Assembly (NCBI GenBank): GCA_937911045.1
Contig: CALEPX010000061.1
Span: 1 to 57,860 of the forward strand
Direction: 5' to 3'
Origin: an uncultured Fretibacterium sp.
GTDB taxonomy: Bacteria > Synergistota > Synergistia > Synergistales > Aminobacteriaceae
Length of the DNA: 57,860 bases
The notes below the pieces were generated by a model. It had not been told where the DNA came from and ran no database searches. It saw nothing but the letters and a program-made list of their open reading frames with translations. The translations under genes were made by a program, and so were the position numbers. Below are positions 1 through 8,176 of this stretch, piece after piece. Each line of letters begins with the position of its first letter. Position 1 is the stretch's first letter.

Positions 1-1
1 C

Positions 2-1156
2 CTTGATGAGCCGACAGCCGTATTAACTGAGACTGAAGCCGAGATTTTATTGACGGCCCTTAAGAAACTTGCTAAACAGGGAATAGCTATTGTGTTTATT
101 TCGCATAGATTGAGCGAGGTTAAAGAGCTTTGCAATCGTGTAATCATTCTCAGAGACGGAAGATTAATCACGGATCAGCCCGCCGAAAATTTATCAACTA
201 GGGAGATTGCGGCCTTAATGGTTGGACGTGAAAGTGAGCGTAAAGAGATAATTCCTGAGTTTTCACCTGAGCCGGTTAAAGAAAATGATATTAACTCGGA
301 AATTATCAAGCCCAAGAAAAAGAAGAAGAAAATTAAACCAGCCCTGAAAGTTGAACATTTATGGGTTGACATGCCCGGTGAAACTGTTCGTGATGTTTCG
401 TTCGAAGTCAAGAAGGGTGAAATCTTCGGGATTGGCGGACTTGCAGGACACGGAAAACTCGGCATTCCAAACGGGATTATGGGATTATATCCTGCTGGTG
501 GAAAAGTAAGACTGTTCGGAAGAAGTTTAACGCTGAATAAACCTCGTGCAGCTTTAAATCGCAAAATGGCTTTTGTCAGTGAAGACAGGCGAGGCGTGGG
601 CTTACTGCTTGATGAGCCTCTCGACTGGAACATAACTTTTACGGCTATGCAGACTCAAGGAAGATTTTTGCTCGGAATCCCGTATATCTTCCAGGTCAGA
701 AACGAGCTCGCAATGGCTAAAGAGGCTAAAAAGTATATCGAAGCTCTCAGCATAAAGTGCACAGGACCTAATCAATTGGCCGGAGAATTATCCGGAGGAA
801 ATCAGCAAAAAGTTTGTTTAGCTAAAGCGTTCGTGTTGAAGCCGAACATTTTACTCATCTGTGAGCCTACACGAGGAATTGACATCGGAGCAAAATCACT
901 CGTCCTTGATACCCTCAAGAATTACAACAAGGAGAACGGCACGACAATAATTATCACGAGTTCGGAACTTGAGGAGCTGCGTTCGGTTTGTGATCGAGTT
1001 GCAATAGTCGGTGATGGGAAAATTGCTGGAGTTTTGCCGGCAACAAGTCCAGCTGAAGATTTCGGAATGCTCATGATGGGTCAGAAATTCTTTGATCCTG
1101 AGACGGCGTACGGGGAACTTTCGAGCGCAAATGCAAACGCAAATTCAAATTCTTAG
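2..1156 (+). CDS. ABC transporter ATP-binding protein, nucleoside/simple-sugar type (5' partial)
   Basis: The 5' end lies outside the window; the frame is open from base 2 and begins inside the first nucleotide-binding domain at its Walker B segment (LDEPTAVLT), followed by the H-loop (FISHRLSEV). A lysine-rich linker (six consecutive Lys near base 320) leads to a second nucleotide-binding domain with a divergent P-loop (GLAGHGKLGI), signature LSGGNQQK and Walker B ILLICEPTRGID. Two fused ATPase halves with a weak second P-loop are typical of the RbsA/YufO family, which energises uptake of sugars or nucleosides. The tail is a low-complexity Ala/Asn/Ser run. Two permease genes follow in the same direction, so this is one importer operon. 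The substrate-binding protein is not in the window and the substrate cannot be named. Confidence 0.93.
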   Translation, partial: LDEPTAVLTETEAEILLTALKKLAKQGIAIVFISHRLSEVKELCNRVIILRDGRLITDQPAENLSTREIAALMVGRESERKEIIPEFSPEPVKENDINSEIIKPKKKKKKIKPALKVEHLWVDMPGETVRDVSFEVKKGEIFGIGGLAGHGKLGIPNGIMGLYPAGGKVRLFGRSLTLNKPRAALNRKMAFVSEDRRGVGLLLDEPLDWNITFTAMQTQGRFLLGIPYIFQVRNELAMAKEAKKYIEALSIKCTGPNQLAGELSGGNQQKVCLAKAFVLKPNILLICEPTRGIDIGAKSLVLDTLKNYNKENGTTIIITSSELEELRSVCDRVAIVGDGKIAGVLPATSPAEDFGMLMMGQKFFDPETAYGELSSANANANSNS

Positions 1157-1186
1157 TAAGCTTAGCAAGGGGGAAGCAATATCAGC

Positions 1187-2302
1187 ATGATAAAAAATTT
1201 CATTGCAAAGGCAGGTTGGCCCAGAATAATAATCGGGTTATTCTTGCTTTCGTTATTCATAGCGGCTCCGTTTGTTGGAGTGCGAGTTGACACGTCGTTG
1301 TCGAATACGCTGGTGAGATTCGGCATGAACGGCGTGATGGTTTTGGCGATGATCCCGATGGTGCAAGCTGGCTGCGGATTAAATTTCGGCTTGCCGTTGG
1401 GAATTATTGCTGGACTTTTGGGCGCGACATTATCGATTGAATTTAACGACAAGATTCTCGCGTTAGTTCTGGAATGTGTGACGAAATATAATTTTGCGTT
1501 CTTGAGTGAGCAGTTCGTGATTGCGCATCGTGAGGCGATTGGTTTTGCGTCTGCGATAATAATGGCTGTGCCGATTGCTGCGATTCTTGGCTGGTTCTAC
1601 GGGAAATTATTGAATCGCGTTAAAGGCGACGAAATGATGATTGCGACATACGTAGGATTTTCGTCAGTTTCGTTCATGTGCATAGCGTGGCTGCTGCTTC
1701 CGTATAAACACCCGACGATGGTTTGGGGATACGCTGGTCAGGGATTGCGAACTACGATTAGCGTTGAGGGATATTGGCTGCATGTTCTGAGTGATTCACT
1801 CGCGATTAACGTGAACGAGCATTTGTATATTCCGACTGGAATGTTAATATTTTTCGCTATGATGGCGATTCTGGTCTGGATATTCATGAAGACGAAAACT
1901 GGAACAGCAATCACAGCTGTCGGATCAAATCCGGATTTTGCGCGCGCGTCCGGCGTGAACGTTGACAAGATGCGTACGATTTCCGTTGTGTTATCGACTG
2001 TACTCGGAGCGATTGGCATTATCGTTTACGAACAGAGCTTCGGATTCATCCAGTTATATATGGGACCGTTCTACATGGCGTTACCGGCAGTAGCTTCAGT
2101 TTTGCTAGGCGGCGCGAGTGTGAATAAAGCCGGAATCGTGAACGTAATTGTCGGCACGTTCTTGTTCCAGGGAATTTTGACGATGACACCTTCAGTTATA
2201 AATAGCGTATTACAGACTGATATGTCCGAAGTGATTCGCTTAATCGTCAGCAACGGAATGATTCTGTATGCTTTGACGCGAAAAGTTCGTAACGGGAGGT
2301 AG
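1187..2302 (+). CDS. ABC transporter permease, nucleoside/simple-sugar type (first)
   Basis: A 371-residue integral membrane protein with about eight to ten hydrophobic segments. It matches the BPD_transp_2 type of permease seen in RbsC/YufP-like importers, including the EAA-like loop region around GSNPDFARASGVNVDKMR that contacts the ATPase. The ATG at 1187 follows an AAGGGGGAAG ribosome site. It lies 30 bases after the ATPase gene and 8 bases before the second permease. Such importers use two different permeases to build the channel. Function as a transporter subunit is secure; substrate is unknown. Confidence 0.93.
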   Translation: MIKNFIAKAGWPRIIIGLFLLSLFIAAPFVGVRVDTSLSNTLVRFGMNGVMVLAMIPMVQAGCGLNFGLPLGIIAGLLGATLSIEFNDKILALVLECVTKYNFAFLSEQFVIAHREAIGFASAIIMAVPIAAILGWFYGKLLNRVKGDEMMIATYVGFSSVSFMCIAWLLLPYKHPTMVWGYAGQGLRTTISVEGYWLHVLSDSLAINVNEHLYIPTGMLIFFAMMAILVWIFMKTKTGTAITAVGSNPDFARASGVNVDKMRTISVVLSTVLGAIGIIVYEQSFGFIQLYMGPFYMALPAVASVLLGGASVNKAGIVNVIVGTFLFQGILTMTPSVINSVLQTDMSEVIRLIVSNGMILYALTRKVRNGR

Positions 2303-2310
2303 AGTTGATC

Positions 2311-3501
2311 ATGAGAAAGTTATTTGACATTATCGCAGGCAATGCAGTACCGGCAATTTTCATAATCATTTCGGCATTTGCGATCCCATTGAGCGGATAT
2401 TCGGCGAGCTATTTGATTCAGGAATTGCTCACGCGAATCGGCAGAAATTCGTTCTTGATATTATCGCTCTTGATCCCGATTATGGCTGGAATGGGTTTGA
2501 ATTTCGGAATGGTTTTGGGAGCGATGGCTGGTCAGATTGGCTTGTTATTCATGTCTGATTGGGGCGTTGTTGGCATTCCGGGAATGATTCTTGCTATATT
2601 ACTCGGAACACCGATCGCAATAATTCTGGGAATCTTCTGCGGAAATATTCTGAATCGTGCGAAGGGGCGCGAGATGGTCACGTCGTATATTCTGGGATTC
2701 TTTATTAACGGCGTGTATCAGTTATTCGTGCTGTACTTGATGGGCTGGGTGATTCCGGTAACGAATCCGTCGTTATTATTATCGCGCGGTTACGGTGTGA
2801 GGAACGCTGTGAGCCTGTTAGGAATACGCGGTGTGCTTGATAATCTGATCCCTACGATTGTAGCAGGTGCTGATCGTGCGAAGAATTTTATCAACATGCA
2901 GGGTTCTGGAACGTTCATGGCATTACAGATTCCGTGTTTCGACGGCGAAGTTCGCATTCCGTTAGCGACGTTCCTGTTAATTGCGTTATTCTGCCTGTTC
3001 ATAATCTGGTTCAGGAAAACGAAACTGGGTCAGGATATGCGCGCAATCGGTCAGGATCAGGCAGTTGCAGATTCAGCCGGAATTGCAGTTAATCGCACAC
3101 GTGTGATCGCAATCGTAATCTCTACGGTGCTGGCTTGCATCGGACAGGTGATTTACTTGCAGAACATGGGAACGTTGAACACATATAACAGCCATGATCA
3201 GACCGGAATGTTCTCAATCGCAGCGTTGTTAATCGGAGGCGCGAGTGTATCAAAGGCAAGTATCACGAACGTATTTGTCGGCGTAATATTATTTCACTTG
3301 ATGTTCATCGTTGCACCGGTTGCTGGGAAAAATCTTATCGGTGACGCGCAGATCGGCGAATATTTCAGAGTGTTCGTTTCGTACGGAATAATTGCGCTCG
3401 CGTTAGTCTTGCACGCATGGAAACGCAATCGTGAAGCAGAAGTCTCTCGCAGAAGTCTCCGCGGAAATTCGAACGATAACAATAACAGGGAAGGAGAGTA
3501 A
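2311..3501 (+). CDS. ABC transporter permease, nucleoside/simple-sugar type (second)
   Basis: A 396-residue multi-spanning membrane protein, paralogous in plan to the preceding permease and of the YufQ type. The coupling-loop region reads AIGQDQAVADSAGIAVNRTR. I place the start at the ATG at 2311, ten bases after GGGAGGT; a TTG at 2305 is also in frame but too close to the ribosome site. The C-terminus is a polar, Arg/Asn-rich tail. It ends three bases before the next small membrane-protein gene, so the four genes are probably co-transcribed. Confidence 0.93.
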   Translation: MRKLFDIIAGNAVPAIFIIISAFAIPLSGYSASYLIQELLTRIGRNSFLILSLLIPIMAGMGLNFGMVLGAMAGQIGLLFMSDWGVVGIPGMILAILLGTPIAIILGIFCGNILNRAKGREMVTSYILGFFINGVYQLFVLYLMGWVIPVTNPSLLLSRGYGVRNAVSLLGIRGVLDNLIPTIVAGADRAKNFINMQGSGTFMALQIPCFDGEVRIPLATFLLIALFCLFIIWFRKTKLGQDMRAIGQDQAVADSAGIAVNRTRVIAIVISTVLACIGQVIYLQNMGTLNTYNSHDQTGMFSIAALLIGGASVSKASITNVFVGVILFHLMFIVAPVAGKNLIGDAQIGEYFRVFVSYGIIALALVLHAWKRNREAEVSRRSLRGNSNDNNNREGE

Positions 3502-3504
3502 TTC

Positions 3505-3900
3505 ATGTTTGTGAGATTTGTGAAATTTCTGATTCGCTGGATTGAACGTTTGGTATTATTAGCTGCGTTGATATTGCTGGGGGCTTGGCTGTTTTACATA
3601 GGACGTGAACACCAGATTTTCTTGGACAACCGCACTAACGAAGAATTTCGCGCATTGTCTCAGGTGAACGTAAGCATAAATGGCGGTGAAGTTTCGGAAT
3701 TGACATCGAGAGAGCGTGACATGAAAAAAATCGTTGGACCAAAATTCACGCTCAAAGCAGAAATTTTTGATGATCGCGGCGATATTACGAAAACTATCGA
3801 ACGAGAGATCAAATTATGTCCGTTGAGCAAAGACATCATGATAAATCTGCCAACGTTAGCAGCTGAGAACGAGAATTTTATTCTGGCAGCTCCGAGATAA
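3505..3900 (+). CDS. Small single-span membrane protein of the ABC importer operon, function unknown
   Basis: A 131-residue protein with one N-terminal membrane segment (about residues 15-32, VLLAALILLGAWLFYIG), then about 95 residues likely outside the membrane, with a beta-rich look (VNVSINGGEVSELTSRERDMKK). The start is well supported by AAGGAGA at 3491-3497. It directly follows the second permease and is followed by a terminator, so it is the last gene of the importer operon. I do not recognise the family with certainty. An accessory role for the importer is inference from position alone. Confidence 0.8.
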   Translation: MFVRFVKFLIRWIERLVLLAALILLGAWLFYIGREHQIFLDNRTNEEFRALSQVNVSINGGEVSELTSRERDMKKIVGPKFTLKAEIFDDRGDITKTIEREIKLCPLSKDIMINLPTLAAENENFILAAPR

Positions 3901-3929
3901 TATACACGTATATACGATACGAAAATTAC

Positions 3930-3965
3930 GGCGAGTTCGGGAGAAATTCAGGGCTCGTCTTTTTT
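3930..3965 (+). terminator. Rho-independent terminator of the ABC importer operon
   Basis: GGCGAGTTC at 3930-3938 pairs over nine positions (some G-U) with GGGCTCGTC at 3951-3959 and is followed by six T. It overlaps the 3' end of the convergent regulator gene. Confidence 0.75.
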
Positions 3966-4295
3966 ATGCAGCTCCCGATACTTCAAGCCCCAATTCTGCA
4001 TCGAGAATAATATTTCACGCATACTTTCGCCAAGCTCCGTCAACGAATACTCAACGCCAACCGGAATCGTTCTGAGTGTCGTGCGCTTAACAAGTCCATC
4101 GTTTTCCATTGAGCGCAAACTCGCTGTCAAAACTTTGTGACTTATCCCGTCGAGATCGCGTTTCAGTTCTTGGAATCTGCATGGCTTATTCAGCAGGTCG
4201 CGCAGAATTAACAATTTCCATTTGCTGCCGATTAAATCAACAGTCGTAGCAACCGGACAATCCGGCAAATCTTTTTTACTGAGCAATTCATTCAC
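3948..4295 (-). CDS. HxlR-family transcriptional regulator
   Basis: A 115-residue winged-helix protein of the HxlR family. The diagnostic stretch is near the N-terminus: a single Cys at residue 13 (DCPVATTVDLIGSKWKLLIL), then FQELKRDLDGISHKVLTASL (recognition helix region) and the wing GLVKRTTLRTIPVGVEYSLT. Several HxlR members sense reactive electrophiles or redox state through that N-terminal Cys. It is divergent from the peptide/radical SAM/nitroreductase genes with a shared gap of about 110 bases, so it is the obvious candidate regulator of that locus. Regulation is inferred from position, not shown. A -10-like TATAAT (plus-strand 4311-4316) lies upstream. Confidence 0.9.
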   Translation of the reverse strand: MNELLSKKDLPDCPVATTVDLIGSKWKLLILRDLLNKPCRFQELKRDLDGISHKVLTASLRSMENDGLVKRTTLRTIPVGVEYSLTELGESMREILFSMQNWGLKYRELHKKDEP

Positions 4296-4408
4296 ATCTC
4301 CTTCACGAATATTATACGGGTAACAAAAAAGTGCGTTATTGTGTAAATGCGAATTTCGGGATTATGATTTCGGCGTTAATATTAATTTTGCGGGAGGAAA
4401 TGTTCGTA

Positions 4409-4543
4409 ATGGCAATTTCAGATTTAGCCGATTGGGGCAGCAAGTCATCGTCCTGTGGCGGCAGCAAACCGTCATCATGTGGCAGCAAAGCATCGTCATG
4501 CGGCGGAGAAAAGAAACCGTCATCTTGCGGTGCATCAAAGTAA
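4409..4543 (+). CDS. Candidate RiPP precursor peptide with four Ser-Cys-Gly repeats
   Basis: A 44-residue peptide. A ten-residue leader-like part (MAISDLADWG) is followed by four tandem units, each with a single Cys in the context SSCG (Cys at residues 16, 24, 31 and 40), separated by Ser/Lys/Pro/Gly. I choose the ATG at 4409 because GGGAGG at 4392-4397 is 11 bases upstream; the in-frame ATG at 4400 is too close. Its position just before a radical SAM/SPASM gene, small size and regular Cys repeats fit a ribosomally made, post-translationally modified peptide. The repeats recall the ACGX-repeat peptides that accompany some radical SAM/SPASM proteins, but the motif differs, so class membership is tentative. 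The mature product and activity are unknown. Confidence 0.75.
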   Translation: MAISDLADWGSKSSSCGGSKPSSCGSKASSCGGEKKPSSCGASK

Positions 4544-4563
4544 TAATTAATAATTTCATGAAC

Positions 4564-4592
4564 GCCCTGTCTCGTTACGGGGCAATTTTTTT
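4564..4592 (+). terminator. Terminator-like hairpin between precursor and maturase
   Basis: GCCCTGT (4564-4570) pairs with ACGGGGC (4577-4583) around a six-base loop, followed by AA and seven T. The maturase start codon is only three bases after the T run. Most transcripts probably end here, giving more peptide than enzyme mRNA. Confidence 0.7.
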
Positions 4593-4595
4593 ATC

Positions 4596-5642
4596 ATGCG
4601 CTATTTCTCGTTTCAGGTTCACATCACAGACAACTGCGACCAACGCTGCAAACATTGCTACATATTCTCTGGCAGCAAAACTCACAAATTAATCAGCATG
4701 AGTCCGGAAAATTTTCAGAAAGTCCTGTCGAATTGCGTTTCGTTCGGTGAAAGATTCCAGCGTCAGGCGTATTTTTATATTACCGGCGGCGATCCGATTT
4801 TGCACCCGAATTTCTGGGAATTTCTCGCGTTATTGAGAGAGCATAATATCCAGTTCTCGATTTTTGGCAACCCGTTTCACATCGACGAGGAAGTTTGCAC
4901 TCGCCTGAAAAATCTTGGCTGCGAAAATTACCAGTTATCAATCGACGGCACAAGACAAACTCACGACTGGTTCAGAAAAACCGGCTCATTCGACTGCACA
5001 CTCTCGAAAATACGCTGCATAAAAAATTCCGGATTATGTTCAGTTATTATGACGACGGTTTCAAGAGCAAATATTCACGAAGTCCCCGAAATTATCGACA
5101 CAGTTGTTGAATACGGGGTTGACGTTTACTCATTCGCGAGATACTGTCCAACAGGAAGCGAAACTAGCAACGGAATCTCGCCTTCAGAATATCGCGACTT
5201 TCTCAGAATTTGCGACGAAAAATTCAGGTTTTACGAATCTCAGAATTGCGCGACGTATTTCGACAGGAAAGATCATCTCTGGACGCTGTATGATTATGAG
5301 AACGGAAATTTCACAATCCCGAATGATTCAGAAAACGGCGTGATATATTCTGGCTGTAACTGCGGAAACGCACACCTGACGATTTTGCCGAATTGCGATG
5401 TGTACGCTTGCCGCAGAGTTCTGAGTAGCAAAGTCGGAAACGCTCTCGAAAATAATCTGTCGGATTTGTGGCTGAATGAGCTTGAGAAATTTCGTGAGTA
5501 TGATAAATTTGCGAAGTGTTCGAGATGTGAGTTGCTGGGATTTTGCAGAGGTTGTCCGGCAGTTGCGTCTGGAAGTTGTGGCGGAGATTTTTACGCAGCA
5601 GATCCTCAATGTTGGAAAATTTTGGAAGGAGATTTGATTTAA
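4596..5642 (+). CDS. Radical SAM/SPASM peptide maturase
   Basis: A 348-residue enzyme. The radical SAM [4Fe-4S] motif CxxxCxxC is at residues 14-21 (CDQRCKHC), followed by the GGDP segment for SAM binding (YITGGDPILHPNF). The last 100 residues hold a SPASM-type auxiliary cluster region: several Cys around CNCGNAHLTILPNC, then CSRCELLGFCRGC with C-x2-C-x5-C spacing and a final Cys at about residue 339. SPASM enzymes typically form thioether or carbon-carbon links in peptides. The Cys-rich peptide directly upstream is the likely substrate. The ATG lies right after a terminator T run and no ribosome site is visible, so translation may be weak. A nitroreductase gene follows after two bases. Confidence 0.9.
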   Translation: MRYFSFQVHITDNCDQRCKHCYIFSGSKTHKLISMSPENFQKVLSNCVSFGERFQRQAYFYITGGDPILHPNFWEFLALLREHNIQFSIFGNPFHIDEEVCTRLKNLGCENYQLSIDGTRQTHDWFRKTGSFDCTLSKIRCIKNSGLCSVIMTTVSRANIHEVPEIIDTVVEYGVDVYSFARYCPTGSETSNGISPSEYRDFLRICDEKFRFYESQNCATYFDRKDHLWTLYDYENGNFTIPNDSENGVIYSGCNCGNAHLTILPNCDVYACRRVLSSKVGNALENNLSDLWLNELEKFREYDKFAKCSRCELLGFCRGCPAVASGSCGGDFYAADPQCWKILEGDLI

Positions 5643-5644
5643 TC

Positions 5645-6223
5645 ATGGACTTACTCGAATTAATACGCACTAGGCACTCAATCAGGAAATATCAGTCTAA
5701 GCAAATATCACGTGACGATCTTGAGAAAATCATCGAGGCAGGATTACGCGCTCCAAATGCGGGAGGTCGTCAGGGCAGCTTAATCGTCGGCATTCATAAC
5801 GCGCAATTAACTGAGCAAATCGGCAAACTGAATATCGCGAATTTCGATCGCAGCGCATTGTTGGGAAATTACGTCTCACACGAACAGCCAAGCATAATCG
5901 ACGATCCCAAAATCAAGAGCGGATTTTACGGCGCACCGAGTGTATGTGTAATTTTCGGAGCGAAAGATTTCCTGTACAGTGTTGCGGACGCGTTCTGCTG
6001 TGCTGAGAATATGATCTTGATGGCTCACTCAATCGGAATCTCGTCGTGCATAATCGCTCGCGGTGAAGAGACGTTTGATAATCCAGAGGGACGCGAATTT
6101 CTCAAGAATTGGCAAGTTCCGGAAAATTACGTTGCTCGATGTTTCGTGTTGCTTGGATATATCGACGGCGCAGAACCCTCACCAAAACCGCTGCATGAGA
6201 ACCGCAGCAAAATCATAGAGTAA
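5645..6223 (+). CDS. Nitroreductase-family flavoprotein in the radical SAM locus
   Basis: A 192-residue nitroreductase-like protein. The N-terminus has the FMN phosphate-binding stretch RTRHSIRKY, followed by LRAPNAGGRQ, and later a GAPSVCVIFGA strand and the C-terminal GYIDGAEPSPKP. Family members use FMN and NAD(P)H; some act in peptide modification (for example azoline oxidation) and others are general reductases. I place the start at the ATG at 5645 behind GGAAGGAGA, not at upstream in-frame codons that lie inside the radical SAM gene. Two bases separate it from the maturase, so it probably belongs to the same pathway, acting on the peptide or as an electron donor. That role is inference. 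Confidence 0.88.
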   Translation: MDLLELIRTRHSIRKYQSKQISRDDLEKIIEAGLRAPNAGGRQGSLIVGIHNAQLTEQIGKLNIANFDRSALLGNYVSHEQPSIIDDPKIKSGFYGAPSVCVIFGAKDFLYSVADAFCCAENMILMAHSIGISSCIIARGEETFDNPEGREFLKNWQVPENYVARCFVLLGYIDGAEPSPKPLHENRSKIIE

Positions 6224-6263
6224 TTATATAATTATAATTATATCGTGATTATTATCTCAAGTT

Positions 6264-6272
6264 TGCTATAAT
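6264..6272 (+). promoter_or_regulatory. Extended -10 promoter element
   Basis: TGCTATAAT is a full extended -10 motif (TGnTATAAT), 36 bases upstream of the LprI-like gene. No good -35 box is seen, as expected for an extended -10 promoter. Confidence 0.5.
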
Positions 6273-6307
6273 GTGTGAAAATTTATTTTTGGAAAGGCAG
6301 TTTTCAC

Positions 6308-6670
6308 ATGAAACGTATAATTTCAGCTTTAGTAATTTTGTGCGTGTTTGCGATTCCGGCGTTCGCTCTGAGTGACGCGGAGTACTTGCGCATGAAGAAA
6401 AATCGTGACTTTGCTGAAGCAGACAGAGAATTAACCAGGGTTTACAACGATGCGAAAGACAAGATGAGTTTCTCGGCTTTCACGGAGTTGCGAAAATCTC
6501 AGCGTGAATGGCTCAAAACTGGGCGTGATCGTCAGGCGAGGGAATTGATTCGCGATGGGGAAACCCGGCTCAATGCTTACACAGAAGTTACTCTTCAGAG
6601 GGTTACGTTTATTATGAATGCAATCGAGGACAATTCGTTGGACAGCGGCAAATTTTACGACGAAGACTGA
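6308..6670 (+). CDS. Secreted LprI-like (DUF1311-type) protein
   Basis: A 120-residue exported protein starting at the ATG at 6308 (upstream in-frame codons lack a ribosome site; GGAAAGG is at 6291-6297). It has a signal peptide of about 19 residues ending near AIPAFALSD. The mature part contains the stretch LTRVYNDAKDKMSFSAFTEL followed by RKSQREWLKTGRD, the pattern of LprI/DUF1311 domains, some of which inhibit lysozyme. The usual Cys pairs of that family are missing, so a lysozyme-inhibitor role is uncertain. It lies 36 bases before the TRAP transporter and may share its promoter. Confidence 0.75.
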   Translation: MKRIISALVILCVFAIPAFALSDAEYLRMKKNRDFAEADRELTRVYNDAKDKMSFSAFTELRKSQREWLKTGRDRQARELIRDGETRLNAYTEVTLQRVTFIMNAIEDNSLDSGKFYDED

Positions 6671-6706
6671 GATTACGGGGAAATTTTATTGGGAGGATAA
6701 TTTGAC

Positions 6707-7693
6707 ATGAGAAATATTTTCAGGAAAGCTTTATTGCTCGGATTAGTTGCAATTTTCGCGTTTAACAGCACACTGGCATTTGCTGCGACAACACTCAAAC
6801 TCGGCACAACTGTTAATGAACAGGATTCGTTTCAGGTTGCTGCGGAGAAATTCAAGGCTCTAATCGAAGAACGCACAAACGGAAATTACAAGATCGAGAT
6901 TTATCCCAACGGCAGTCTCGGCGGCGAAAGTGACATGCTTGACTCGATGTCGATGGATATGCTCGATATGGGAATCATTACGTCTGGACCGTTCGTGAAT
7001 TTTGCGGCGATGATGGGCGTGTTGGATATGCCGTTTTTGTTCGCGAATAATTCCGAAGCGTATAAAATTCTTGATGGCGCAATCGGGCAGGAATTACTGG
7101 ATACTCTTGAGGCTGCGAATTTGAAAGGGCTTGCTTATGCTGAACGCGGATTCAGGAACGTTACGAACTCAATCAGACCCGTGAAAAATGCTGAAGATAT
7201 TAAAGGCTTGAAGCTTCGTGTAATGGAGAATGAAGTTTACACGGCTACGTTCAGGGCGTTGGGAGTGAATGCGACACCGATGCAGTGGGCGGACGCTTTG
7301 ACGGCTATGCAGCAGAACACGATTGAGGGCGAAGAGAATCCGGTTAACGTAATTTACTCGTACGGGCTTTGGGATTACAACCAGAAATTCGTAACGCTTG
7401 ACCGACACAGTTATTCTACGGCGATAATCACAATGAGTCTGGAAGCTTTCAAGAGACTTGATCCTGACACTCAGAAAATTTTCAAGCAATCGGCTCAGGA
7501 AGCTGCGGAATATGAGCGTCAATGGGTAGCCGATCAGGAGGCCGGACAGCTCGCTGCGATAAAATCTCACGGTGTTGAAATTGTCGAAGATCCGGACGTA
7601 GATTCGTTCAGGAATGCTGTTCAATCGGTTTACTCGGCATATCCTCAGTATGCTGATTATATCTCGAAGATTCAGTCTGAACTCGCGAAATAA
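6707..7693 (+). CDS. dctP: TRAP transporter solute-binding protein (DctP family)
   Basis: A 328-residue periplasmic binding protein with a signal peptide of about 26 residues (cleavage near STLAFAATT). It shows the DctP fold signatures: NEQDSFQVAAEKFKALIEER, a YPNGSLGGESDML segment, the conserved ligand-binding Arg within IKGLKLRVMENE, and PMQWADALTAMQQNTIEGEE. DctP proteins capture organic acids in the periplasm and pass them to the Q/M membrane subunits, driven by a sodium or proton gradient. GGGAGG at 6691-6696 supports the start. The Q and M genes follow directly. The substrate cannot be read from sequence; a carboxylate is likely. Confidence 0.95.
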   Translation: MRNIFRKALLLGLVAIFAFNSTLAFAATTLKLGTTVNEQDSFQVAAEKFKALIEERTNGNYKIEIYPNGSLGGESDMLDSMSMDMLDMGIITSGPFVNFAAMMGVLDMPFLFANNSEAYKILDGAIGQELLDTLEAANLKGLAYAERGFRNVTNSIRPVKNAEDIKGLKLRVMENEVYTATFRALGVNATPMQWADALTAMQQNTIEGEENPVNVIYSYGLWDYNQKFVTLDRHSYSTAIITMSLEAFKRLDPDTQKIFKQSAQEAAEYERQWVADQEAGQLAAIKSHGVEIVEDPDVDSFRNAVQSVYSAYPQYADYISKIQSELAK

Positions 7694-7700
7694 TTTCTGC

Positions 7701-8174
7701 ATGAAAATATTGTCTGGATTGAGCTTGATACTCGACAAAATTTGCGGGGTATTAATAGCTCTGATGTTGTTCTTGATGGTTGCTTTCACGATTGCGCAGG
7801 TTGTGTGCCGAACTTGGTTCACGTCGTTGTCTTGGTCGGAGGAGGCAACCAGATTTTTGTTAATATGGTCAACGTTTTTGGGAGCTACGTGTGTGTATCG
7901 TCATTCGGGAAATATCGCGATAAATATTTTTCAGGATATATTCGCAAATTCCGCCGTGAAAAAAATTCTTGAGATTGTCGTTCATGTTGTGTGTTTCGCG
8001 TTATTCTGCGTGCTGTGCTATTACGGATTCATGTATTGTGCGCGACAGGTCAGAACTGCTGCAGCGATTCCGATTAAAATGAAATACGTGTACATGTGTA
8101 TGCCTGTAAGCATGATAATTCTGGCACTGCATTCAGTTACGATGATTCTTGAGAAGATCTTCGGGAGTAAATAA
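7701..8174 (+). CDS. dctQ: TRAP transporter small permease (DctQ family)
   Basis: A 157-residue membrane protein with four hydrophobic segments, of the size and plan of DctQ subunits. Diagnostic are WSEEATRFLLIWSTFLGATCVYR after the second segment and the following amphipathic region. I start at the ATG at 7701, seven bases after dctP; there is no clear ribosome site, so translation may be coupled to dctP. It ends two bases before dctM. The protein bridges the binding protein and the large permease. Confidence 0.92.
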   Translation: MKILSGLSLILDKICGVLIALMLFLMVAFTIAQVVCRTWFTSLSWSEEATRFLLIWSTFLGATCVYRHSGNIAINIFQDIFANSAVKKILEIVVHVVCFALFCVLCYYGFMYCARQVRTAAAIPIKMKYVYMCMPVSMIILALHSVTMILEKIFGSK

Positions 8175-8176
8175 TC

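Noticed and set aside
4339..4692. Alternative frames over the precursor peptide (both strands)
   Set aside because: Lack a ribosome site and regular composition; the SSCG frame has a good start and context.
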